Origin: Mycobacterium sp. | Lineage (GTDB): Bacteria; Actinomycetota; Actinomycetes; Mycobacteriales; Mycobacteriaceae | Assembly (NCBI GenBank): GCA_025965815.1 | Contig: JAOPWF010000517.1 | Span: 1-15,094 of the forward strand | Reading direction: 5' to 3' | Length of the DNA stretch: 15,094 bases | Shown: piece by piece, positions 1-8,289 of the stretch | Layout of the letters: each line of letters starts with the position of its first letter | Numbering within the stretch: the stretch's first letter is position 1 | The notes under the pieces: generated by a model | Told to the model about the DNA's origin: nothing | What the model saw: only the letters and a program-made list of their open reading frames with translations | Database searches by the model: none | Program-made: the position numbers and the translations under genes

Positions 1-343
1 CGTCGTCGAGGACGTCGCTGTCGACCTGCAGATCCACCAACCAGCCTTCGCCGTACGGATCGGAGTTGACCAGCTGCGGGCTGGCCTCCAAATCGCCGTT
101 CACAGCACCCACTTTCGCCGTGATCGGTGCGTAGAGGTCCGACACCGACTTGGTCGACTCCACCTCGCCGAAGGAATCGCCCACGGTGACCTCGGCGCCG
201 ACGTCCGGCAGCTGCACGAAGACCACGTCGCCGAGTGACGACTGCGCGAAGTCGGTGATGCCGACCCGGACCGTGTCGTCCCCCGTGCGGCGGACCCACT
301 CGTGCTCCTCGGTGTAGTGCAGGTCGGGCGGGATTTCGCTCAC
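1..343 (-). CDS. gcvH: Glycine cleavage system H protein, C-terminus off the window
   Basis: Lipoyl-carrier protein of the glycine cleavage system; it shuttles the methylamine intermediate between the P, T and L proteins in the cytosol. My own translation from the GTG at 343 begins [17 protein letters not shown], the usual H-protein N-terminus. It contains the lipoylation motif ESTKSVSD with the modified lysine at residue 65 and the later PYGEGWL motif. 114 codons are visible and the frame is still open at the left edge; family members are about 125-135 residues, so roughly 20 are missing. The GTG start is fixed by a GAGGAG ribosome site at 348-353. It is the last visible gene of the secA2-to-gcvH run, 32 nt after the DUF881 gene. 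In M. tuberculosis the next gene is garA, just outside this window if synteny holds. Confidence 0.96.
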   Translation of the reverse strand, partial: MSEIPPDLHYTEEHEWVRRTGDDTVRVGITDFAQSSLGDVVFVQLPDVGAEVTVGDSFGEVESTKSVSDLYAPITAKVGAVNGDLEASPQLVNSDPYGEGWLVDLQVDSDVLDD

Positions 344-347
344 GGCG

Positions 348-353
348 CTCCTC
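348..353 (-). promoter_or_regulatory. Ribosome binding site of gcvH
   Basis: GAGGAG on the minus strand, 4 nt before the GTG at 343. It decides the GTG start of gcvH, since no in-frame ATG lies nearby. Confidence 0.75.
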
Positions 354-375
354 GTTGCGGTGGTTTCGCTGATGC

Positions 376-1215
376 TCACTTGACGGGCTGAGCGTATTGA
401 CGGGGTTTCGGTTGCCGCAAGGCGGTCACGTCGACGCGGTCAGCTTGCTGCACCACCATAGTGCCGCCCACCCGCTCGACGCTGTCCGTCGCCCCGCCGG
501 GGATGTTCATGGCCGCGGCCAGCGTCGCCGGATCACCAATCGCAAGAACCGAATACGGCGGGTTGAGCGTCTGCCCGTCGACGGCCAGCGCGCCGGGTGC
601 CCCGACCACCCAGGTGTCGACGCCGACCCGCACCGCCATCGGGCCGGACTGGCTGCCGGCCCGGATTTCGATGGCCTCCGCCCCGGCGGCCCGCAGTTCG
701 TTGATCACGTCGAGCATCGTCTCCGCGGACACCCCAGGCGCGGTGTCGTCAATATTCAGCGTGACACCGGGGCCGGTCGCGGCGACCGTCCCGATGAGGA
801 TGGACAGGGTGGCCAGCCGGGCCCTCGCGTTCTCGATCGCGGCCTGATCGCTGCTGCCCGACGCCTGCAGCGACGCCAGCGTCCGCTGCAGGTCGGCGAC
901 CTCGGTGTTCAGTGCGGCCTCCCGCTGCTGCAGGGAGTCCAGCAGCACCAGCAGATCCGCCGGCCGCGCGGTCTCCAGCGAATCCCCCGACTCGTTCTGG
1001 CGGACCTGCGTGACGATCGCGACCCCGAGCAGCACGACCAGCAGCACAGCGAGCGCCCCGAACGCCATCTGCGACCGGCCCCGTCGCACCATTCCCGACA
1101 ACCGGCCCGCCCGCAGCGCGCCGATCTGTGGGGCAGGCTCGTCCGGCGGCAACTCGTGGCGGCCGTGCTGATCCGCGGCCGGCTTCTCGGTCTCCCCGCT
1201 GGATTCCTCGGTCAT
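376..1215 (-). CDS. DUF881 membrane-anchored protein (Rv1825 type)
   Basis: 279-residue protein of unknown biochemical function. Residues 1-48 are a polar, basic cytoplasmic tail. Residues 51-70 form one hydrophobic membrane segment. Residues about 85-125 ([19 protein letters not shown] onward) look like a coiled coil, and about 130-260 are the DUF881 (YlxX/YlxW-like) domain, including [22 protein letters not shown] and PPYSVLAIG. The expected topology is N-terminus inside and domain outside. It starts 2 nt after the small basic protein stop with no clear ribosome site, so translational coupling is likely. DUF881 pairs flanking a small basic protein are conserved in Actinobacteria and resemble the ylxW/ylxX/sbp genes near ftsZ in Bacillus. 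A link to envelope or division is therefore an inference only. The tail after about residue 260 is low complexity. Confidence 0.9.
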   Translation of the reverse strand: MTEESSGETEKPAADQHGRHELPPDEPAPQIGALRAGRLSGMVRRGRSQMAFGALAVLLVVLLGVAIVTQVRQNESGDSLETARPADLLVLLDSLQQREAALNTEVADLQRTLASLQASGSSDQAAIENARARLATLSILIGTVAATGPGVTLNIDDTAPGVSAETMLDVINELRAAGAEAIEIRAGSQSGPMAVRVGVDTWVVGAPGALAVDGQTLNPPYSVLAIGDPATLAAAMNIPGGATDSVERVGGTMVVQQADRVDVTALRQPKPRQYAQPVK

Positions 1216-1217
1216 GA

Positions 1218-1550
1218 TCAGGCGCCAAAGAGCCTGCGCCGCAGGGCGGCGGCGTTGCCGAAGATGCGGATACCGAGCACCACGATGATCGCCGTCGACA
1301 ACTGGGTGCCGACACCGAGTTGGTCACCGACATAGACGATCAGCGCCGCCACGAGGACGTTGAAGACGAAGGACACCACGAAGACCTTCGAGTCGAAGAT
1401 CCGTTCCAGGTACGCCCGCAGCCCGCCGAACACCGCGTCGAGCGCCGCCACCACGGCGATCGGCAGATACGGCTGGATAACCTCCGGCACGCTTGGGTGA
1501 AAGATCAGACCCAGCACGATGCCGACGACCAGCGCGGCGATGCCGATCAT
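1218..1550 (-). CDS. Small basic protein (Sbp, DUF1290; Rv1824 type)
   Basis: 110-residue integral membrane protein of unknown function. Hydrophobic stretches at about residues 3-18, 28-44, 54-73 and 83-98 suggest four membrane passes, ending in a basic tail (RRRLFGA). Conserved features include PYLPIAVVAALDAVFGGLRA and the segment from GVGTQLSTAI into RIFGNAA, both typical of the family, and the length is normal. It lies between two DUF881 genes, the usual arrangement for this family. The gap from the upstream DUF881 gene is 25 nt and includes a G-rich run on the minus strand just before the ATG that can act as ribosome site. Family assignment is firm; role is not known. Confidence 0.92.
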   Translation of the reverse strand: MIGIAALVVGIVLGLIFHPSVPEVIQPYLPIAVVAALDAVFGGLRAYLERIFDSKVFVVSFVFNVLVAALIVYVGDQLGVGTQLSTAIIVVLGIRIFGNAAALRRRLFGA

Positions 1551-1575
1551 TCAAGTCCCCCCGTCGCGCTCAACA

Positions 1576-2502
1576 TCATGACCCAAACTGCTTGGCGAAC
1601 TTGACATCACGCGCCGCCCCGGCCGGCAGGGTCAGGCGCTCGCCTGCACTGACACTGACACCGACGCCGTACGACGTCTCCAACAGCCGCAGCCGCTGCA
1701 GACCGGGACTGCGGTCGAGCACGTCCTGCATCGCGTGCGGCGGCCCGACCGCGAGGATGGTGTACGGGCTGGCTATCGGTTGATTGTCGACCAGAATTCC
1801 GCCCCCCGCTTGCCGGATCGTGACGTTCGGGCCGATCCGGACGCCGCCGACCGAGATCGCCTCGGCGCCGCTGACCCACAACGAGTTAACGACGAGCTGC
1901 AGATCGCGGTCCAGAATGACCTGCTGACTGCCCGCGACGCGCTGCTTGGACACATCGCTGAGGTCCTTGGAGACGCCGGGGTCGGTGATGGTCACCGTCA
2001 GCCCGGGCCCGATCACGGCTGTGACCGCCGCGGCGAAACCCGCCTCGTCGAGGCTGCGCAACAACTGCTGGCCCTGCTCGTCCCCGGCGAGCCGGCTGCG
2101 TTGCTCCGCGTCCACCTGGGCGGCCAGCGCGTTGCGTTGGCCGGTGGTCGAGTTGGTGGTGTCTTCCGCCGAGCGCACGCTGCCGGCCAGTACCTGCTGT
2201 GCCTCCCGGACGCCGGGCGCCACGGATTGGGCCTGGGCTACCGCGGCGGCGAAGACCCCGGCGCACAAGACTGCGGCCAGCACCTGCCAGGTCCACTCCC
2301 GCGCCCGGCCCCGGCTGCGGTTTTCGGCCGCCGCGGCGGCGTAGCCGGGGTCGAGATGGTCCGACAGCAGCGAACGCAGCAACGACGGCACCGGAAGGCG
2401 CTGAGGCATGTCGGCCTCGTGCGCATTGAGGCCCGCATCCGGATCGAACCCGCCGAGCGCGCGGCGGATGTCGGATGGCGCCGGCCCGGCGGGCTCAACC
2501 AT
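1576..2502 (-). CDS. DUF881 membrane-anchored protein (Rv1823 type)
   Basis: 308-residue paralogue-like partner of the DUF881 gene two positions downstream. Residues 1-70 are a hydrophilic tail that includes [22 protein letters not shown], which I recall as conserved in the mycobacterial orthologue. Residues about 72-92 are the single membrane segment. A short helical linker follows, and the DUF881 domain spans about 150-300 ([35 protein letters not shown]). The start codon overlaps the end of pgsA2 by 8 nt (ATGGTTGA), so the two are almost certainly translated in coupling. Molecular function is unknown. Conservation of the trio with pgsA2 and secA2 suggests a cell-envelope role, which is inference. 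Confidence 0.92.
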   Translation of the reverse strand: MVEPAGPAPSDIRRALGGFDPDAGLNAHEADMPQRLPVPSLLRSLLSDHLDPGYAAAAAENRSRGRAREWTWQVLAAVLCAGVFAAAVAQAQSVAPGVREAQQVLAGSVRSAEDTTNSTTGQRNALAAQVDAEQRSRLAGDEQGQQLLRSLDEAGFAAAVTAVIGPGLTVTITDPGVSKDLSDVSKQRVAGSQQVILDRDLQLVVNSLWVSGAEAISVGGVRIGPNVTIRQAGGGILVDNQPIASPYTILAVGPPHAMQDVLDRSPGLQRLRLLETSYGVGVSVSAGERLTLPAGAARDVKFAKQFGS

Positions 2503-3181
2503 GGCCTGCCCTCGGCATCTGGCGCACCACCATCACCACCTGGATGAGGTACAGCACCGCGGACCACAGATACAGCGCCATCCCCCAGATCAGAAACGCC
2601 CACCCGCAGGCCAGAATGACGCGGCTCCACAACGCATCCCACTGGCCCAGCAGGATCAGCGGAAACGCCGACATCAGCGCGAATGTCGCGCCCTTACCGA
2701 TGTAGGTGACCGGGAGGGCGGAGAGCCCACGACTGCGCAGCACGGGCAGCGTGGCGGCCAGCACCGCGTCGCGGCCGATCAGGGTGATGACGATCCACCC
2801 CGGAACGATTCCGTTCACCGCGAGCGCGATCGGGACGGTGACCATGTACATCCGGTCCACCGCCGGATCCAGCAGCGCCCCCAGCCGCGAAGACTGGTTG
2901 TCCACCAGCCGGGCGATCTTCCCGTCCGCCCAATCGGAGAAGCCGCTGAACATCAGGATCGCCACGGCCCAACCGTTGGCGTGCACGACCAGCAGCAGAT
3001 ACAGGAACACCGGGATCAGGGCGAGCCGCAGCACGCTCAGTGCGTTCGGAATGGTCAGTACCCGATCGGGCACATCCGTCTGCTCCGGAGCTGGATGTCG
3101 CCGGCGCTGCGGCTCCCCGGCTGTTTGTCGCCGCCGGCGCGGCTCCCCGGCTGCCTGTCGCCGCCGGCGCGGCTCCGTCAT
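2495..3181 (-). CDS. pgsA2: CDP-alcohol phosphatidyltransferase (PgsA2-type phospholipid synthase)
   Basis: Membrane enzyme that moves a phosphatidyl group from CDP-diacylglycerol to an alcohol. It is annotated as a phosphatidylglycerophosphate-synthase-like protein in mycobacteria; the exact acceptor is not proven by sequence. The family signature runs from residue 83 to 109: D83, D86-G87, A90-R91, G101, D105 and D109, with all four catalytic/metal aspartates present. The spacer between AR and G is 9 residues rather than the usual 8. About five hydrophobic segments follow from residue 43 onward. The first ~31 residues are an unusual Arg-rich tail made of three 10-residue repeats. The ATG at 3181 is 9 nt after secA2 without an evident ribosome site; a later start near residue 37 ([10 protein letters not shown]) would also give a complete enzyme. 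Confidence 0.93.
   Translation of the reverse strand: MTEPRRRRQAAGEPRRRRQTAGEPQRRRHPAPEQTDVPDRVLTIPNALSVLRLALIPVFLYLLLVVHANGWAVAILMFSGFSDWADGKIARLVDNQSSRLGALLDPAVDRMYMVTVPIALAVNGIVPGWIVITLIGRDAVLAATLPVLRSRGLSALPVTYIGKGATFALMSAFPLILLGQWDALWSRVILACGWAFLIWGMALYLWSAVLYLIQVVMVVRQMPRAGHG
3089..3175 (-). repeat. Three 30-bp tandem repeats in the 5' end of pgsA2
   Basis: The minus strand encodes [20 protein letters not shown] and EPQRRRHPA in succession. On the plus strand the block cggctccccggctg..tgtcgccgccggcg is repeated with few changes. The period is exactly 30 nt, so copy-number change keeps frame. The repeat makes an Arg-rich cytoplasmic extension. Confidence 0.85.
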
Positions 3182-3190
3182 GGCGTAAAC

Positions 3191-5515
3191 CTAGCGGAAC
3201 ACCCCGGGCAGGCTCAGCGCCGACATGGAGTCCTCGGCGAGCAGGTTGTCGTGAATCATGTACGTCCAGGTCGATGTCGGCCGTGCCAGCTTCGAGAGGT
3301 CAAGGCCGGGTTCGTCTTCCAGTACGTTCGCCGTCTCGAAGGTCTGCTGGGCGGCCTCGATCGCGTCGGCGGCCAGCGAGGCGAACGCATCGACGGCCAT
3401 CCGGTGGAACTCGTCGAGCGGATTCTGCCGCCCCAGGGCACGCAGGTGAATGCTCTCGCGGATGTCGGCGACGTAGGCCTGGTGATCGGCCCAGCCGCGA
3501 TCCAGGTGGTAGAGCATGATCAGCCGGCAGATCTTCTCCAGCCGCTCGTCGTCGATCTCTTCGGCCAGCTCTTCGTACCGTTCGGGCGAGCGTTCCCTCA
3601 GCTCGTCACGGGCCGTCGCCGTGCGCAGCAGGGTGCCGCGACGCTCGACGATGATCGTGCGTTGCTGGGCGACCAGCTGGTTGTAGCGCCATGTGTTGGC
3701 GTGTACATCGAGCAGGGCTCCCTCGGCGACGCGTTGCGCGTGGTCGAGCAGGGTGGCCGCCTTCGGGCTGATGATCTTGCCGTCGTCGTCGCTCTCGGTC
3801 GGCAGCTTGCCGGGGTCGAGGTAGGCGACCACGACGTCGTCCTCCCAGCTGGAGAAGAACACCGACGAGCCAGGATCGCCCTGACGTCCCGCGCGGCCGC
3901 GCAGCTGGTTGTCCAGTCGCTCGGTGCGGTGCCGGCCGGTCCCGACCACATGCAGCCCGCCCAGTTCCACGATTTTGTCGTGGTCCTTCTCCGCGGACCC
4001 GCCGAGCCGGATGTCGGTGCCGCGGCCGGCCATCTGGGTGGACACCGTGACCGATCCAAGTGAGCCGGCCTCGGCGATGACGCGGGCCTCCTCCTCGTCG
4101 TTCTTGGCGTTGAGCACCACGGCAGGCACACCGGCCCGTACCAGCCGGTCGTGCAGCTCTTCGGATTCCGCGACATCGTGGGTGCCGACCAGTACCGGTT
4201 GGCCGGTGCCGTGCGCCTCCGTGATGTGCTCGACGATGGCGTCGTTCTTCGCGGCAAGGGTGATGTAGACGCGGTCGGCCTCGTCCTCGCGGATATTCGG
4301 CGTGTTCGGGCCGATCGGTGAGACGCCGAGTTTGTAGAACTGCCGCAGCTGCTCGCCCGCGGCCAGCGCGGTACCGGTCATGCCGCACACCGTCGGGTAC
4401 CGGTTGATCAGCGCCTGGACGGTGATGGTGTCCAGCACCTCACCGGTTTCGGTGGTCTCGATACCTTCCTTGGCCTCGACGGCGGCCTGCAGGCCGTCGG
4501 GCCAGCGCTGCAGCGCCGCGATGCGACCGCGCGACGAGTTGATCAGGTGCACGGCGCCGTCCCGGACGATGTAGTGCACGTCGCGTTGCAGCAGCACGTG
4601 GGCGTGCAGTGCGACGTTGATCTCGGTCAGCGTTGAGACGACATGCTCCTCCGAGTACAGATCGATACCGCCGAGCGAGTTCTCCACCTTCTGGGCGCCC
4701 TTTTCGGTCAGGTGGATGTTGCGGCGGTCGGCGTCGGTGTCGTAGTCCGTGCCGGATACCAGCCTGCCGACCAGTTCGACGATCTCCAGCCGCGGCTGCT
4801 CCCGGTGGGTGGTGCCGGCGAGCACCAGCGGCACCAGCGCCTCGTCGACGAGTACCGAGTCGGCCTCGTCGATGAGCGCCACATCAGGGTTCGGCGACAC
4901 CAGGTCCTCGACGTCGGTGACCAGCTGGTCGCGCAGCACGTCGAAACCGATCTCGTTGACCGACGCATAGGTGACGTCGCACTGGTAGGCCGCGCGCCGC
5001 TCGTCGGCGGTGGAGTCGCCGGTGATCCAGCCGACCGTGAGGCCCATCGCCTCCAGCAGCGGACCCATCCATTCGGCGTCGCGCCGGGCCAGGTAGTCGT
5101 TGACCGAGATGATGTGGACGTGACGGCCGCCGATCGCATAACCCGCCGCCGCGATCGCGCCGGCCAGCGTCTTACCCTCGCCGGTGGCCATCTCGACGAC
5201 GTCACCGGCCAGCATCCGCAGGGCGCCGAGCAGCTGGACGTCGAACGGCCGCAGCGTGGTGGCGCGTTCGGACGCTTCCCGCGCGATCGCCAGGAACTGA
5301 GGGATATCGGCCGATTCGGCCAGGTCGTCGAGGTTCAGCAGCTGGGCGGCCTTGCGCAGCTTTTCGTCATCGAGGTCGGCGGCCTTGTCGTCGAAATCCG
5401 CCGATGCGTTCACCTTGGCCAACGACTGGGCCTGGTTCCGGTCGGTGCTGGCACCGAGCATCTTCCAGAACCGGCCGCTCAACCGTCCTGACTTGCCGGT
5501 AGTGGTCTTTGGCAC
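3191..5515 (-). CDS. secA2: Accessory preprotein translocase ATPase SecA2
   Basis: Cytosolic and membrane-associated motor ATPase of the accessory Sec system; in mycobacteria it exports a small set of proteins including virulence factors. With the GTG at 5515 the protein is 774 residues. It shows [11 protein letters not shown], Walker A TGEGKT with K115, the DEAD-like LIDEADS (214-220), TVCGMTGTA, and the helicase motifs [23 protein letters not shown] and [20 protein letters not shown]. It is shorter than SecA1 and lacks a C-terminal cysteine zinc site, as expected of SecA2. The GTG is preferred over an upstream ATG (5590) because VPKTT begins the conserved N-terminus, and K115 then matches the lysine number known for M. 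tuberculosis SecA2. The GNAT stop lies only 4 nt upstream. Confidence 0.97.
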   Translation of the reverse strand: MPKTTTGKSGRLSGRFWKMLGASTDRNQAQSLAKVNASADFDDKAADLDDEKLRKAAQLLNLDDLAESADIPQFLAIAREASERATTLRPFDVQLLGALRMLAGDVVEMATGEGKTLAGAIAAAGYAIGGRHVHIISVNDYLARRDAEWMGPLLEAMGLTVGWITGDSTADERRAAYQCDVTYASVNEIGFDVLRDQLVTDVEDLVSPNPDVALIDEADSVLVDEALVPLVLAGTTHREQPRLEIVELVGRLVSGTDYDTDADRRNIHLTEKGAQKVENSLGGIDLYSEEHVVSTLTEINVALHAHVLLQRDVHYIVRDGAVHLINSSRGRIAALQRWPDGLQAAVEAKEGIETTETGEVLDTITVQALINRYPTVCGMTGTALAAGEQLRQFYKLGVSPIGPNTPNIREDEADRVYITLAAKNDAIVEHITEAHGTGQPVLVGTHDVAESEELHDRLVRAGVPAVVLNAKNDEEEARVIAEAGSLGSVTVSTQMAGRGTDIRLGGSAEKDHDKIVELGGLHVVGTGRHRTERLDNQLRGRAGRQGDPGSSVFFSSWEDDVVVAYLDPGKLPTESDDDGKIISPKAATLLDHAQRVAEGALLDVHANTWRYNQLVAQQRTIIVERRGTLLRTATARDELRERSPERYEELAEEIDDERLEKICRLIMLYHLDRGWADHQAYVADIRESIHLRALGRQNPLDEFHRMAVDAFASLAADAIEAAQQTFETANVLEDEPGLDLSKLARPTSTWTYMIHDNLLAEDSMSALSLPGVFR

Positions 5516-5519
5516 ACGT

Positions 5520-5873
5520 TTACGGTACGCGGAAGTCGATCCGTACCGAATCAGTGACCGGTTCAAAGCCGATGCGTCGATAGATCGCATTGTTGACCGG
5601 GTTCGCCAGATCGGCGAACAGCACCACGTCGTCGGCGCGGACGGACCCCGCCAACGTGGCCGCGGCCGCCGTCATGGCGGACCCGTAGCCGTGGCCACGG
5701 TGATCCACCGGAGTGAACACCGGCCCGATGCGGGATACACCGGCGGCCCGGGCACGCACCATCGCCATCCTGACGGGCGCACCGTCGGCGAGCCACAACA
5801 GGAGGTGGTCACCTGCCCGCCGCGAGCTGCGGATGAACTGCTCACGGAGCGGCGGATCGGCCTGCGCCTCCAT
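5520..5873 (-). pseudogene. N-terminally truncated GNAT acetyltransferase
   Basis: Open frame of 117 codons from the ATG at 5873 that carries only the C-terminal catalytic half of a GNAT protein. Visible features are LLLWLADGAPVRMAMV, then RIGPVFTPVDHRGHGYGS (the acetyl-CoA loop, H-R-G-H-G-Y-G), then [21 protein letters not shown], the standard last strands. In relatives this domain follows an N-terminal half of well over 100 residues, which is absent. The frame continues upstream to a GTG at 5981, but that sequence is antisense to monooxygenase remnant DNA and is not homologous to GNAT. The GNAT fold part could still be made, so it may be a residual gene rather than dead. It precedes secA2 by 4 nt, so they were probably co-transcribed. 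Confidence 0.75.
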
Positions 5874-5877
5874 CCGC

Positions 5878-6268
5878 TCAGCCGGCGGTCGCGCGCCGGA
5901 CCCGACCGGGCTGACCCGCGACGCGGGTGACCGGGCCGCTGCGACTGTTCTCGCTGCTGGGGCGTCGGGAGCACACCACACTGTGCTATGCCGGCGACGA
6001 GGCCACTACCGCCGATGTCGAGATGTTCGAGCGGACCTCCAAGTCGTGGTGTCCGCTGCGCACGGATGGACGTCAATCTCGTCGCCGCGGCGAACGCCGC
6101 CGTGGACACCACGGTGCTGCCACTCATCCGCGACACCGCCGGTGAGTTCGCCCGGGTGTACTCCCCCCGGGGGCCTCGACGTACGTCGTACGCCCCGACG
6201 GTTACCTCGGCTTCGCGCGGCCGGGCATCGACGGCCTGCTGCATTATCTGCGGGCGACATTCGGCTGA
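5878..6268 (+). pseudogene. Decayed C-terminal fragment of a FAD-dependent aromatic monooxygenase
   Basis: Homologous-looking peptide can only be read by switching frames. GGRAPDPTGLTRD (from about 5884) is in frame 1 and VTGPLRLFSLLGRREHTTL with CYAGDEATTADVEMFE (5927 to about 6015) is in frame 2. ADLQVVVSAAH is again in frame 1. MDVNLVAAANAAVDTTVLP and LIRDTAGEFARVYSP (6066 to about 6165) are in frame 0. TYVVRPDGYLGFARPGIDG up to the TGA at 6266-6268 is in frame 2. RAPDxxGL, LxxLLxxxHTxL and VRPDGYLGxRxP are typical of the C-terminal end of PheA/MhpA-like FAD monooxygenases. The FAD domain is missing altogether and at least four frameshifts are needed, so this is a dead remnant. Substrate cannot be inferred. 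Confidence 0.8.
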
Positions 6269-6358
6269 CCGGCAGGCCGCAACCACTCCCTTCACGTAAA
6301 GCTGGGGTAGCTTCGCCGCTAGGTTTTGTGATCTCAGGCGTCACCGGGCGCCCCACAT

Positions 6359-6365
6359 AGGAGAG
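6359..6365 (+). promoter_or_regulatory. Ribosome binding site of bacA
   Basis: AGGAGAG; its GGAG core ends 9 nt before a TTG (6373) and 15 nt before an ATG (6379). The spacing favours the TTG start. The 104-nt gap before bacA should also hold its promoter, but I see no convincing -35/-10 pair there. Confidence 0.6.
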
Positions 6366-6372
6366 TCGTCCG

Positions 6373-8283
6373 TTGGACATGTTCACGCCGTCGATCGACT
6401 GGGCCCACGAGCTCGTCCCGTCGCTGTTGTGGGTGGTCAAGGCATGGGCCATCAGCGCCGTCTGCCTGTTCGTAGTCCTGGTGCTGCTGGCCAGGTTCAC
6501 CAGTTGGGGTCGCCAGTTCTGGCGCATCACCGGCGACTATTTCAAGGGCAGGGCAAGCCTTCCGGTGTGGGCACTGTTCGGGGTACTGCTGATGTCGGTG
6601 GTGCTGTCGGTCCGGATCGACGTGTTGCTCAGCTACTACAGCAACGACCTCTACTCGTCGCTGCAGGTCGCGTTCCAGGGCGCGGGCGCGGGTAACCAGG
6701 CCGTAGGGGAATCCGGTAGACACGGATTCTGGATGGCGATCGTGACGTTCTCCGTACTCGCCACGATTCACGTCGTTCGCGTCATGCTCGATCTGTATCT
6801 GATGCAGCGTTTCATGATCAGCTGGCGCGTCTGGCTGACCGACCACCTCACCGGCGACTGGCTCAAGGGGCACGCTTACTACCGCGCACGGTTCATCGAC
6901 GAGTCGATCGACAACCCGGACCAGCGCATCCAGCAGGACATCGACATATTCACCGCCGGCGCCGGCGCCACCCCCAACATGCCGTCGAACGGCACCAGCA
7001 GCACCCTGCTGTTCGGCGCGGTCGAGTCCGTGGTCTCGGTCATCTCGTTCACCGCGATCCTGTGGCACCTGTCTGGCCCCTTGAACCTGTTCGGCTTTAC
7101 GCTGCCCAAGGCGTTGTTCTGGATTGTGATCGCCTACGTCCTGCTCGCGACCATCGTCGCGTTCTGGATCGGCCACCCGCTGATCCGGCTCAGCTTCCGC
7201 AACGAGCTGACCAATGCGGTGTTCCGCTACTCCCTGGTCCGGCTGCGCGACTCCGGCGAGGCGGTCGGTTTCTACCGTGGCGAGGGTGCCGAGCGGGTGC
7301 AGCTGCGCAGCAGGTTCGCCTCGGTCATCGGCAACTACCGCAGCTACGTGAACCGCACCGTGGGCTTCTCCGGCTGGAATCTGGTGGCCAGTCAGGCGAT
7401 CACCGTGCTGCCCTTCCTGTTGCAGGCGCCGCGATTGTTCGCCGGCGCCATCAAGCTTGGTGACGTCATGCAGTCGGCGACGGCGTTCGGCGCCATTCAC
7501 AACTCCCTGTCGTTCTTCCGCAACGCCTACGACTCGTTCGCCAGTTACCGTGCCGCCGTGATGCGTCTGAATGGGTTGGTGGACGCGAACCAGAAGGCCC
7601 GCGAACTGCCCACCCTGACCACGGCACCGAGCACCGGCGGCGTCGTCGAACTGGACGATGTCGAAGTCCGCACCCCGGCAGGCAAACAGCTCATCAAGCC
7701 AATTGACTTGCGGCTGGAGCCGGGCGAATCGCTGGTAATCGTCGGTCAGTCCGGCAGCGGCAAGACCACGCTGCTGCGCAGCCTCGCGGAGTTGTGGCCG
7801 TTCACCTCCGGAACGCTGCGGCGCCCCGACGGTAAGAACGAGACGATGTTCCTGTCGCAGATGCCGTATGTCCCGCTCGGCGACCTGCGCGCGGTGGTGA
7901 CCTACCCGTGCGAGGAGGGCACGATCGACGACGAGACCCTGAAACGCGTGCTCGTGAAGGTCGCGCTCGAGCATCTGGTCGTCCGTCTCAATGACGTGTG
8001 CGACTGGGCGAAGGTGCTCTCCCCCGGCGAGCAACAGCGCATCGGCTTCGCCCGCCTACTGCTGACCAAACCGAAGGCGGCCTTCCTCGACGAGTCCACG
8101 TCCGCCCTGGATGAGGGACTGGAAATGGCCCTTTACCAATTGCTGCGCAGCGAGCTGCCCGACCTGATCTGCGTCAGCGTCAGTCACCGCAAGACCGTCG
8201 AACAGCATCATCAGCGGTATCTGAGGCTGCTCGGTGACGGTGAGTTCGAGCTCGGCGAAGCGAACGAGCCGGCGACGGTGTAG
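6373..8283 (+). CDS. bacA: BacA/SbmA-type ABC transporter with fused ATPase (Rv1819c type)
   Basis: Inner-membrane ABC transporter of the ABC_membrane_2/SbmA_BacA family. Its mycobacterial orthologue Rv1819c is known to import vitamin B12 and other hydrophilic molecules, including antimicrobial peptides. At 636 residues it has hydrophobic segments at about 22-42, 62-80, 119-143, 210-232, 243-266 and 340-360. The nucleotide-binding domain from about 425 shows Walker [10 protein letters not shown] (458-466), signature LSPGEQQR (549-556, a variant of LSGGQ), Walker B AAFLDE with D573-E574, and H605 in the H-loop. All catalytic residues are present and the length is normal. The start is TTG at 6373 by ribosome-site spacing; ATG at 6379 would remove two residues. 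It stands alone on the plus strand and converges on the flavoprotein gene with a 6-nt gap. Confidence 0.94.
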   Translation: MDMFTPSIDWAHELVPSLLWVVKAWAISAVCLFVVLVLLARFTSWGRQFWRITGDYFKGRASLPVWALFGVLLMSVVLSVRIDVLLSYYSNDLYSSLQVAFQGAGAGNQAVGESGRHGFWMAIVTFSVLATIHVVRVMLDLYLMQRFMISWRVWLTDHLTGDWLKGHAYYRARFIDESIDNPDQRIQQDIDIFTAGAGATPNMPSNGTSSTLLFGAVESVVSVISFTAILWHLSGPLNLFGFTLPKALFWIVIAYVLLATIVAFWIGHPLIRLSFRNELTNAVFRYSLVRLRDSGEAVGFYRGEGAERVQLRSRFASVIGNYRSYVNRTVGFSGWNLVASQAITVLPFLLQAPRLFAGAIKLGDVMQSATAFGAIHNSLSFFRNAYDSFASYRAAVMRLNGLVDANQKARELPTLTTAPSTGGVVELDDVEVRTPAGKQLIKPIDLRLEPGESLVIVGQSGSGKTTLLRSLAELWPFTSGTLRRPDGKNETMFLSQMPYVPLGDLRAVVTYPCEEGTIDDETLKRVLVKVALEHLVVRLNDVCDWAKVLSPGEQQRIGFARLLLTKPKAAFLDESTSALDEGLEMALYQLLRSELPDLICVSVSHRKTVEQHHQRYLRLLGDGEFELGEANEPATV

Positions 8284-8289
8284 AACCCG

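Noticed and set aside
2408..4063. 551-codon open frame on the plus strand
   Set aside because: Antisense to pgsA2 and secA2, whose protein families are certain; composition is the Arg/Pro/Gly-rich pattern of a shadow frame in high-GC DNA.
4643..5491. 282-codon open frame on the plus strand inside secA2
   Set aside because: Mirror frame of a conserved ATPase gene; no ribosome site or recognisable family.
5520..5981. Full 153-codon version of the GNAT gene from GTG 5981
   Set aside because: Residues before the ATG at 5873 are the reverse of monooxygenase remnant sequence and show no GNAT features.
6334..8034. 566-codon open frame on the minus strand
   Set aside because: Antisense to bacA, with low-complexity His/Gln/Arg-rich sequence and no domain motif.
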